From Leptospira sp. (GTDB lineage Bacteria > Spirochaetota > Leptospiria > Leptospirales > Leptospiraceae), in the NCBI GenBank assembly GCA_021413405.1, contig JAIOQL010000187.1:1-9376 (forward strand): 9,376 bases of DNA, read 5' to 3'. The position numbers and the translations under genes are program-made. The notes below the pieces were generated by a model that did no database searches, was not told the origin of the DNA, and saw nothing but the letters and a program-made list of their open reading frames with translations. This document shows positions 1-5,390 of this stretch, piece by piece (position 1 is the first letter of the stretch; every line of letters begins with the position of its first letter).

Positions 1-185
1 TTGGCTGAGTCGGTAGTAACTTTATCGTCTGTTTTGTCCCGGTGGGTTACCGAAAGATCATAGTATTCAAGCTCGATATCAAGAAATGGATATATAAATT
101 TGTCTTTGATTTCCTTCCATATGACACGGGTCATTTCATCCCCGTCCATTTCCACTAGCGGTGTCTTAACTTTAATTTTGCTCAT
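1..185 (-). CDS. icd: NADP-dependent isocitrate dehydrogenase, N-terminal part (cut by window edge)
   Basis: This is the first 61 codons of isocitrate dehydrogenase, the cytosolic TCA-cycle enzyme that converts isocitrate to 2-oxoglutarate and CO2 with reduction of NADP+. The protein starts [20 protein letters not shown] and continues with [10 protein letters not shown], a [14 protein letters not shown] stretch and VTTDSA. The [10 protein letters not shown] block and the DKTDD-x-VTxDSA block are characteristic of the eukaryote-like, homodimeric NADP enzyme rather than the E. coli Icd type. The ATG at 185-183 is chosen because AAGGAG (complement of 195-200) lies 9 bases upstream. The rest of the gene, including the catalytic Lys/Tyr and coenzyme-binding residues, lies beyond the left edge. 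The gene is divergent from the unrecognised gene at 326, with about 140 bp between them. The family is clear even from this fragment. Confidence 0.95.
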   Translation of the reverse strand, partial: MSKIKVKTPLVEMDGDEMTRVIWKEIKDKFIYPFLDIELEYYDLSVTHRDKTDDKVTTDSA

Positions 186-311
186 CCTCTATTTCTCCTT
201 AAGAAGGGAATTCATCCAGTTTTAGATAGAATTTGATTCATTAAATTTTCATAAACCAGAAAAAAAATCAGCCCTACTAAACAATTTTTTACCTACTATA
301 GATGAGGCATC

Positions 312-317
312 AGGAGG
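312..317 (+). promoter_or_regulatory. Perfect Shine-Dalgarno AGGAGG that sets the GTG start at 326
   Basis: AGGAGG lies 8 bases before a GTG at 326-328, in the same frame as an upstream ATG at 302. The ATG has no comparable purine block at the right distance, so the GTG is the better start and shortens the protein by eight residues. Confidence 0.7.
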
Positions 318-325
318 CCGAAACA

Positions 326-763
326 GTGAACAATCAGCATTTATTAAAGGTAAAAAGCAAAAACAGGACATCCGGTTGGAAGGAATTAGTAAGCCGGAAA
401 GAAGATTTTCTCAATATTATCAAGGTTCTGAACCGTTATTATGACGCACATCCCCCGAAAAATTATCCGACAGAATCCCACAAATTCAGGGAAAATCTTT
501 TGAAATCAGATGTGAATTCATTCAGGATTTTTCTGAAGCAATTCGGCGAATTCGAATTCATGGTGTCCGGGCAGATCAATTCAAGATCAGGAAAGCAATT
601 TGATTCCTGGATTCATGTGGATGGAATCAGCCATGAAAGAAAAACCATGCAGGAAAAAGGAATTATGAATCATCCGGTTTTTGAAATTGTCTGCCTGACG
701 GATCTGTTCATGGGAAGTTCCTCCGAAATTAAAGAAAAGCCTCCGGAAATTGGTTTTCTATGA
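326..763 (+). CDS. Hypothetical protein, 145 aa, unrecognised
   Basis: I do not recognise this protein. It begins (M)NNQHLLKVKSKN, is rich in Lys, Arg and Glu in its first half, and has an aromatic middle with FRIFLKQFGEFEFMVSGQ (about residues 68-85). A motif-like SWIHVDGISHERKTMQ follows (about 95-110). It has no signal peptide, no membrane segment and only one cysteine, in EIVCLTD, so a soluble cytoplasmic protein is likely. The start is the GTG at 326 because of the AGGAGG at 312-317; an in-frame ATG at 302 would add eight residues. It is divergent from icd and converges on the decayed gene at 896-1713. A possible -10 (TATAGA, 297-302) is present but no convincing -35. The good ribosome site and uninterrupted frame support a real gene; the function is unknown. 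Confidence 0.6.
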   Translation: MNNQHLLKVKSKNRTSGWKELVSRKEDFLNIIKVLNRYYDAHPPKNYPTESHKFRENLLKSDVNSFRIFLKQFGEFEFMVSGQINSRSGKQFDSWIHVDGISHERKTMQEKGIMNHPVFEIVCLTDLFMGSSSEIKEKPPEIGFL

Positions 764-830
764 ATCTGATCTATAGAAATTCACCAGTCATTAAAATGAA
801 CTAACCGGAGAATTTTTAATCTGAATCAAA

Positions 831-875
831 CAGGTTACCTTTTTTTACAAATGGTCCGCAGCAGAAAGTAACCTG
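831..875. repeat. 8-bp perfect inverted repeat CAGGTTAC/GTAACCTG between converging genes
   Basis: CAGGTTAC (831-838) and GTAACCTG (868-875) are exact complements separated by 29 bases. The element sits in the 132-bp gap between the converging genes ending at 763 and 896. No T-run follows on either strand, so it is not a standard intrinsic terminator. The arms contain the same GGTTA/TAACC pentamer seen upstream of the DsrE gene. Confidence 0.4.
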
Positions 876-895
876 GCGATGAAAATCAGTTTGAA

Positions 896-1713
896 TTAAA
901 TAAAATTATATTTTTTAACCGGAATTTCAGGAAGGAAACTGAGTTCTTTTTCTTTGAATTCAGTTTTCAACGCTTTTTCCCATTTGATGTCATTGTAAGT
1001 ATAAGTTGTGTTCTGGCGACATTGCTGTCGGTTAAGTGTAGACACCCAGAGATTACATTCCGTTTGGGAAATTGAATTAGGCATAAGTCTCATTGCAGAT
1101 TGCACATCTCCAAAATATTGCGCTTCATCAAATTTAGCCTCCGGTACCTGTTGCTTGTTGATGACTGGAATTGATTCTTTCAGGACAAGGTAAACAATTG
1201 CTTTGTTTATTGTGTTTTTCACGGAACTGACGCGAAAAGCCTTGGTGAACATTGAAAATCTTCCAGAATATGATTCAAAAAATAAACTTCTATTGAATGA
1301 GTATCTGCTTCAGCCTTTACTTGTGGCGTTTCCTGCGTTGAATAAATTACCTTTCCAAAAAGAAGATTTTCATTCGCAGTTTTTGCCAACGATCTGTAAA
1401 GTACCTGAGCATCGTCCGGACTAAAAAAACCCGATTCAGATTCTTTGTTCTTTGCTCGGACCGCAAGAAGACTCCTCCGGCAAGATTAATTTTTCCGGGC
1501 ATCATGCTTACCGTTGCTTTTGGAAATTGTGGTAACTCGAGAACAAATAAGGTTAACAGGACTTTTATCAGACGGATTTTTTCATAACCCTCTTTGCCGG
1601 TTTTCAAAATCATCCGCTACGATTCCCGGCAAACCAAATTCTTCAAAACCGCCGCTACATTTTAAGTCTATAAAAGCTATAACATTTAGAAATATAGAAT
1701 TCAGATTTCTCAA
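896..1713 (-). pseudogene. Probable decayed gene, frame broken at several points
   Basis: On the minus strand protein-like sequence continues for about 800 bases but changes frame. From 1713 to 1582 a frame without ATG gives FIDLKCSGGFEEFGLPG and ends in a stop. An overlapping frame (1613 to 1347) carries a hydrophobic KVLLTLFVLELPQFPKA stretch and GKINLAGGVFLRSEQRTK. A third (1485 to 1219) gives KESESGFFSPDDAQVLYRSL and KTANENLLFGKVIYSTQE. A fourth (1252 to 896) begins MFTKAFRVSS and contains EAKFDEAQYFGDVQSAMRL, ending VKKYNFI. Each piece looks like real protein but none is a complete gene. The simplest reading is one minus-strand gene, perhaps an exported protein or lipoprotein (there is a Cys after a hydrophobic stretch), that has accumulated frameshifts. 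The 118-codon last piece could also be a small intact gene. I recognise no family; adjacent genes are intact, which argues against general sequencing error. Confidence 0.4.
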
Positions 1714-1739
1714 TTATCATGATTTCTCATATTTACTTT

Positions 1740-2663
1740 CTATTTTTTTACCTGGGGATTGTGAGGTGAAAAATCCATAAAATCCCAATGAATATTGCAG
1801 AAAGAATCTGTCTGGATCCATTTTGAAACAAAAAATTTCCAGCTTCGGTCCGGAATATAGGATTCATTTTCATTTCCGTGTGTCCAAAGAACATCAACGT
1901 ATCCGGTAAGTTGCAAAGTTTTACCAGTTATATAGTCGATAAACAACAATCCTGCATTGGGGTTGACCAGGAAATTACCTAAGGTGTTGAATAAATTGTT
2001 ACCTTTATAGTCTGGAATCTGGAGTGTGCGATTATCAGGAATTTCGATAAAACCTGGATTACCGCCTCGATGAGAAACATCCAGATTATTTGTATCATTC
2101 GCACTTCCAACAAAGAAAGTGTCAGAGTTCCGGATCCAGTCCATGATTCCGTCCGTCAATAGAATTCCCTGTTCCTTTCTATGAGAATTGCGGGTTAATG
2201 ATTGATCGATCTGAAAAATTCTGCGCTGAATATACTTTGGGCAATTCGGAAATGATTGTTCAACTTTTAGGTAAATAGATTCATCAGCAATTGAAAGTGT
2301 TCCGTTTACCCTGAATCTTTTTCTGGAAGTCAAATCAATTAGAAGTAGGCCTAATTGCCGGTTATATTTGATATTTTCCCAAAGCGGATCATTCTCAATT
2401 TTTATGACATCGGATAAACCTATCCTCAGATTTTCCTTATCAACTGCAGTAATAAAACCGGTCTTTCCAAGGATGATGGATGCCCAAATATTCCTTTGCA
2501 GATCCTGGCTACTGAGAATGACCATCGACTGACTTGCAAAAAAATCAACTGCAGATACAGGCAATTGGTCCATAAATAAATGCGCAATGCTTTCGGCCTG
2601 GTGAATTGTTCCGGCCTTTTTTTGAGCTTCTATCTCACCCCGATGATAAACTGATTCACTCAT
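1740..2663 (-). CDS. Pyridoxamine 5'-phosphate oxidase-like (PPOX) split-barrel flavin-binding protein
   Basis: This 307-residue soluble protein belongs to the PPOX-like FMN-binding split-barrel family. Its N-terminus, YHRGEIEAQKKAG (residues 6-18), matches the conserved opening of the larger stand-alone members. Two barrel-like units follow. The first spans about 40-140 and includes RNIWASIILGKTGF. The second spans about 170-285 and includes FFVGSAND, LDVSHRGGNPGFI and then NPNAGLLFIDYITGKTLQLTG, the strand order typical of the flavin site. Family members bind FMN or FAD and reduce or oxidise small molecules; the substrate here cannot be read from sequence. The ATG at 2663 has only a weak, distant AAGGG upstream. 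The gene follows the DsrE-family gene on the same strand after 115 bp. Both genes carry a near-identical 15-bp sequence upstream, so they may share regulation without being tightly coupled. Confidence 0.85.
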   Translation of the reverse strand: MSESVYHRGEIEAQKKAGTIHQAESIAHLFMDQLPVSAVDFFASQSMVILSSQDLQRNIWASIILGKTGFITAVDKENLRIGLSDVIKIENDPLWENIKYNRQLGLLLIDLTSRKRFRVNGTLSIADESIYLKVEQSFPNCPKYIQRRIFQIDQSLTRNSHRKEQGILLTDGIMDWIRNSDTFFVGSANDTNNLDVSHRGGNPGFIEIPDNRTLQIPDYKGNNLFNTLGNFLVNPNAGLLFIDYITGKTLQLTGYVDVLWTHGNENESYIPDRSWKFFVSKWIQTDSFCNIHWDFMDFSPHNPQVKK

Positions 2664-2739
2664 TTAGATATCAGCACCCTTAAGTAAAAAATGTTCCGTG
2701 ACAATATACAGGCAATGGAGGGTTTGCATGAATATAAAA

Positions 2740-2754
2740 AATTACTTCTGCATA
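2740..2754. repeat. Copy 1 of a 15-bp repeat (AATTACTTCYGCATA), upstream of the PPOX gene
   Basis: AATTACTTCTGCATA here matches AATTACTTCCGCATA at 3190-3204 with one mismatch. This copy ends 77 bp from the PPOX start and the other 49 bp from the DsrE start, in the same orientation relative to both genes. A shared regulator site is possible. Confidence 0.35.
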
Positions 2755-2778
2755 CTCCCTCCATTTCAATTTTTTATT

Positions 2779-3141
2779 TCAGAACACCAGTACGTGATCC
2801 CCCTGTTTTTGCAGGTTCAAAAAACTGGGTAACCCGCTCGTACCGGGAACCAAATTAGTTTTAATCAAATCCAGACCAGTTGGTTTGGCTCCAAACAATT
2901 CTGCACATCCTGAAGATACCCCTAAAATTTTATCCTTCACTGCATTAAAAAGTCCATGGGCCGGATGATCATCTTTTTCCAGTACTTCGGGCCATCGTGT
3001 CCCTGCACCCTGGAAAAGGATTGAAACCTCTTCACCCGCATTCTTAAAATCATAAGCAGCTGCCAAAGCGTTGAGTAACCGTCCCAAAGACTCCTCGGAA
3101 CCTGATTTTGGATCTGAAAAAATCGCTATAGTTGTTTTCAT
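2779..3141 (-). CDS. DsrE-family protein (small cytoplasmic sulfur-relay fold)
   Basis: This is a complete 120-residue DsrE/DsrF-like protein. It starts MKTTIAIFSDPKSG, a first strand and loop typical of the fold, followed by LGRLLNALAAAYDFKNAGEEVSIL (about 19-42), FQGAGTRWPEVLEK and a region with AVKDKILGVSSGCAELFGA (about 67-85). The only cysteine is Cys79, close to where DsrE proteins carry their persulfide-forming cysteine. Sulfur transfer or thiol-redox sensing is therefore plausible, but members lacking known sulfur roles are common. The start at 3141 is supported by AAGGAG just upstream (complement of 3148-3153). No dsrF, dsrH or tusA lies beside it, so this is not a tus/dsr sulfur-oxidation operon. 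It is the first gene of a probable pair with the PPOX-like gene, divergent from the CGNR regulator. Confidence 0.85.
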   Translation of the reverse strand: MKTTIAIFSDPKSGSEESLGRLLNALAAAYDFKNAGEEVSILFQGAGTRWPEVLEKDDHPAHGLFNAVKDKILGVSSGCAELFGAKPTGLDLIKTNLVPGTSGLPSFLNLQKQGDHVLVF

Positions 3142-3155
3142 CTATTCTCCTTATA

Positions 3156-3232
3156 TAACCATCTAAATATCAATACAATGGTTACAAATAATTACTTCCG
3201 CATAACCTGTCAAATTAATTTTTACTGGTTAT
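3156..3232. promoter_or_regulatory. Alternating TAACC / GGTTA half-sites, candidate operator array
   Basis: Four half-sites alternate in orientation: TAACC 3156-3160, GGTTA 3180-3184, TAACC 3203-3207 and GGTTA 3227-3231. Their starts are 24, 23 and 24 bp apart. The first pair extends to TAACCAT/ATGGTTA and the last to ATAACC/GGTTAT. The array begins 15 bp upstream of the DsrE start. A fifth and sixth copy (3483-3487, 3493-3497) lie just upstream of the CGNR gene. Regular alternation near two helical turns suggests bound protein, for which the CGNR regulator is an obvious but untested candidate. Confidence 0.4.
3190..3204. repeat. Copy 2 of the 15-bp repeat (AATTACTTCYGCATA), upstream of the DsrE gene
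   Basis: AATTACTTCCGCATA differs from the copy at 2740-2754 by one base. It lies inside the TAACC/GGTTA array and 49 bp upstream of the DsrE start. Confidence 0.35.
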
Positions 3233-3238
3233 ATATTC

Positions 3239-3300
3239 TATTCGATTTCATTCCGGAAAAAAACCCGACAAATTTTAATCGAATAAGGCAAAAAGTCGGG
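3239..3300. other. Interleaved inverted repeats with H-type pseudoknot geometry
   Basis: TATTCGATT (3239-3247) is an exact complement of AATCGAATA (3277-3285), and CCCGAC (3264-3269) of GTCGGG (3295-3300). The two pairs interleave rather than nest, which as RNA would be an H-type pseudoknot with a 9-bp and a 6-bp stem. A further TTCCGG (3251-3256)/CCGGAA (3329-3334) pair is nearby. The 376-bp gap between DsrE and CGNR holds no gene. This could be a structured leader or a set of protein sites. Confidence 0.3.
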
Positions 3301-3402
3301 CAATTTTCGTGACCTCTTACATGTGCGACCGGAAAGTCCCGTAGCATAAAAGTAATTTTATCAGCGGTTTAAATTTTTAAAGAATTGAATAAAAAAAAAT
3401 GT

Positions 3403-3432
3403 TTGAAGACCTATGCTAAAGTCAGTTATAGA
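3403..3432 (+). promoter_or_regulatory. Candidate sigma70-type promoter for the CGNR gene
   Basis: TTGAAG (3403-3408) and TATAGA (3427-3432) are separated by 18 bases. Transcription would start near 3439, leaving a leader of about 80 nt that carries the GTTTTCATAA direct repeats and a TAACC/GGTTA pair. Confidence 0.35.
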
Positions 3433-3443
3433 AATATAGTGCT

Positions 3444-3485
3444 GTTTTCATAAAGTACTCGCAATTGTGAATGAAGTTTTCATAA
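3444..3485 (+). repeat. Direct repeat GTTTTCATAA, two copies 32 bp apart
   Basis: GTTTTCATAA occurs at 3444-3453 and 3476-3485, three helical turns apart and just downstream of the candidate CGNR promoter. The second copy runs directly into TAACC-CGTTA-GGTTA (3483-3497), a small inverted repeat. The layout suits an autoregulatory operator. Confidence 0.35.
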
Positions 3486-3517
3486 CCCGTTAGGTTACGT
3501 AATAAGGATATATTTCT

Positions 3518-4126
3518 ATGATGACAAATTCTATTTTTTTGTTTATTGGAAACCATTTAACCCTGGATTTTATCAACACAAAGATGGTTGATCTGAATGG
3601 AGATTTAGAGTTACTGCCTGACTTTGATCATCTTTTGAATTGGTTTGTCAAAGGAAATGTTTTAAATATAAAAGAGGCCAGGATAATTTATAAAAGGTGG
3701 CACAATAAACCCGAAGCAAAGGATGCAATTCAATTGGCATTGGAATTTCGCAATATCCTTTTTCATTTGGTAAAAAGGATCACAGATAAAAATAATATTC
3801 AAACAACTGCTATAAAAGAGATAAACAGGGTGTTGCTTCAGGAGAATGAATACTCCTATTTGAATTATACACAAAATAAATTCTGCCTGATAACTAAACT
3901 GAAAATAGTCAAGCCGGTTCATTTGTTGGTACCCCTTGCACAGCAAGCCGCTGATCTTCTATGCAACATACGATTTTCTCAGATAAAAAAGTGTGAGAAT
4001 CCCAAATGTGTGCTATACTTTTACGACAATAGTAAGAACGGCAAAAGACGCTGGTGTCGCATGGATAGCTGCGGGAACCGGCAAAAAGCCAGTAACTACT
4101 ATAAAAAGCATATCTCGAAAAGCTGA
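3518..4126 (+). CDS. CGNR zinc-finger protein with ABATE domain, probable transcriptional regulator
   Basis: This complete 202-residue protein has the two-part structure of the CGNR family. The N-terminal ABATE-type domain opens with FIGNHLTLDFINT (residues 9-21) and runs to about 140. The C-terminal zinc finger has Cys159-x4-Cys164 and Cys180-x4-Cys185, the last beginning the name-giving CGNR (185-188), followed by a basic QKASNYYKKH tail. In related proteins the finger is thought to bind DNA and the ABATE domain to sense an unknown signal. The start is at 3518 because AAGGA (3504-3508) lies 9 bases upstream; a second ATG follows immediately. A candidate promoter and repeats lie upstream. 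The gene is divergent from the DsrE and PPOX pair and alone on its strand, a typical position for a local regulator. The family assignment is firm; the target is inferred. Confidence 0.9.
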   Translation: MMTNSIFLFIGNHLTLDFINTKMVDLNGDLELLPDFDHLLNWFVKGNVLNIKEARIIYKRWHNKPEAKDAIQLALEFRNILFHLVKRITDKNNIQTTAIKEINRVLLQENEYSYLNYTQNKFCLITKLKIVKPVHLLVPLAQQAADLLCNIRFSQIKKCENPKCVLYFYDNSKNGKRRWCRMDSCGNRQKASNYYKKHISKS

Positions 4127-4315
4127 AGTAGAATAACTATTTTATATCTGGCTGAAAGGTTGCTGCAATGTTCTTATTTCCCATCTCCCAGGAAGCAGGA
4201 TGAAAAAGTCCCCTGTAAATCGTTCTAATTCCGGCTGTCAGATTAAAACTATGAATTAAAGGACAACAACAAAAATTTCAGTTTTCACCGCCATTGTTAA
4301 ATCAGAAATTTGGTT

Positions 4316-5380
4316 ATGCGCATAAAAATATTCCTCTTGATTATTCTTCTTTTTTTTGTTACTTCACTCCCGGCTCAAACTTTAAACATCCGTAAAGTCA
4401 TGCCCTCAGATTTTGTTTTTGACAGTCAACCGGAAGAAGGATACTTCCAGGGATGGAATTTTTATTTCACGGACAGAAAATTTTACATTTTTGCGACTTT
4501 TCTTGTAAGCAATCTCGGACCGAATGATTTGAACCATGGGATCAGTCTCGTGATTCAGTCCCGGCAAACCGGATCTGTCTACTATACAAAAGAATTCGGT
4601 CAACAGAGTCTTGAAGTAAAGAAAGGGGAATTTTTTCAGAAAGCATATTCAAATACAATGGAATTCCGGAATGGACTTTATGTGATACACATGAATGCCG
4701 GTGAAGCAAAACTTTCGCTGAAAATCGACCCGAAACCGGATGGCGTAGCTCTTTCCGGCGGGAAATTCACAGTCAAAGACCCGGACAAATTCGTCAGGGC
4801 GGATATTCCCGTTTCCTTCGCAAATGCTTCCGCAGAGCTTGAATTTAAGGGCGAAAAATTTTCGCTAACGGGGGAAGGTGGATTTGAGCACCTGAACACA
4901 AATTATGAAGTGTACAAATACAGCAGGCACTGGGAATTGTTGCGGGCAAAAAACCAGGAGGGTCTGAGACTTCTGACAGGAGGATTCACCGGGAACAGCT
5001 CGTTCCCGGGAAAATTTTTCCGGACAGTTGCAGTCCAGGGAGCAGACGGAGAAATAATTCTTTCGGGCAGGGTTAAAAGAGTGGAGACAGTCTCGTCAGC
5101 TTTCGAACCTTATTCGGAATATACACTTCCGGTCATAGAAAAAATTCATTTGTCTGATGACTCATCCTGCTTCATTCAAACCGAGAGAAAACAAACCGTG
5201 GGAAAAATTTACATCCTGTCCAATGTATCTGCAATTCTTCGATTTTTTATCCGTCTATTTTTCGCGAAGCCTTACCAGATTCATTTCATTTCTTCTTCTG
5301 AAATTCATTGCCCGCAGTTTTTACAAAAAGACGCAGGAACATTCAGGGGAATACATTCATTCTATCTGTTTAACAAATAG
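4316..5380 (+). CDS. Exported protein, possibly lipocalin-like (Svf1/AttH-type)
   Basis: This 354-residue protein carries a clear Sec signal peptide: MRIKIF, a hydrophobic LLIILLFFVTSL and a likely cleavage near LPAQ (about residue 20). There is no lipobox, so a periplasmic, outer-membrane or secreted protein is expected. The mature part is rich in beta strands and aromatic residues, with GYFQGWNFYFTDRKFYIFATF (about 43-63) and GGFEHLNTNYEVYKYSRHWELLRA (about 188-211). The GWxFYF entry and the SRHWE region recall the two lipocalin-like halves of Svf1/AttH-type hydrophobic-ligand proteins, but this is a weak resemblance and I would not assign a function. The ATG at 4316 is preferred to a TTG at 4310, as the signal peptide starts there; neither has a strong ribosome site. 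The 3' end converges on the MCE-domain gene with a 3-bp gap. Confidence 0.7.
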   Translation: MRIKIFLLIILLFFVTSLPAQTLNIRKVMPSDFVFDSQPEEGYFQGWNFYFTDRKFYIFATFLVSNLGPNDLNHGISLVIQSRQTGSVYYTKEFGQQSLEVKKGEFFQKAYSNTMEFRNGLYVIHMNAGEAKLSLKIDPKPDGVALSGGKFTVKDPDKFVRADIPVSFANASAELEFKGEKFSLTGEGGFEHLNTNYEVYKYSRHWELLRAKNQEGLRLLTGGFTGNSSFPGKFFRTVAVQGADGEIILSGRVKRVETVSSAFEPYSEYTLPVIEKIHLSDDSSCFIQTERKQTVGKIYILSNVSAILRFFIRLFFAKPYQIHFISSSEIHCPQFLQKDAGTFRGIHSFYLFNK

Positions 5381-5390
5381 ATTCTATTTG
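5374..5390. terminator. Palindrome CAAATAG-ATT-CTATTTG holding both convergent stop codons
   Basis: The two 7-bp arms are exact complements with a 3-base loop. The left arm ends in the TAG stop of the exported protein (5378-5380). The right arm starts with the complement of the TAG stop of the MCE gene (5384-5386). The stem is AT-rich and no T-run follows on either strand, so termination is possible but would be weak. Confidence 0.4.

Noticed and set aside
831..875. Intrinsic terminator at the CAGGTTAC/GTAACCTG repeat
   Set aside because: The loop is 29 bases and no T-run follows on either strand; kept only as an inverted repeat.
1203..1780. Two plus-strand frames (1203-1424 and 1514-1780)
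   Set aside because: They are opposite the decayed minus-strand gene and the PPOX 3' end, have no ribosome sites and show no domain features.
2779..3141. Dissimilatory sulfur oxidation (dsrEFH) or tRNA thiolation (tusBCD) operon
   Set aside because: Only one DsrE-fold gene is present and its neighbours are a PPOX-like protein and a CGNR regulator.
3662..3946. 94-codon minus-strand frame inside the CGNR gene
   Set aside because: Antisense shadow of a well-supported gene.
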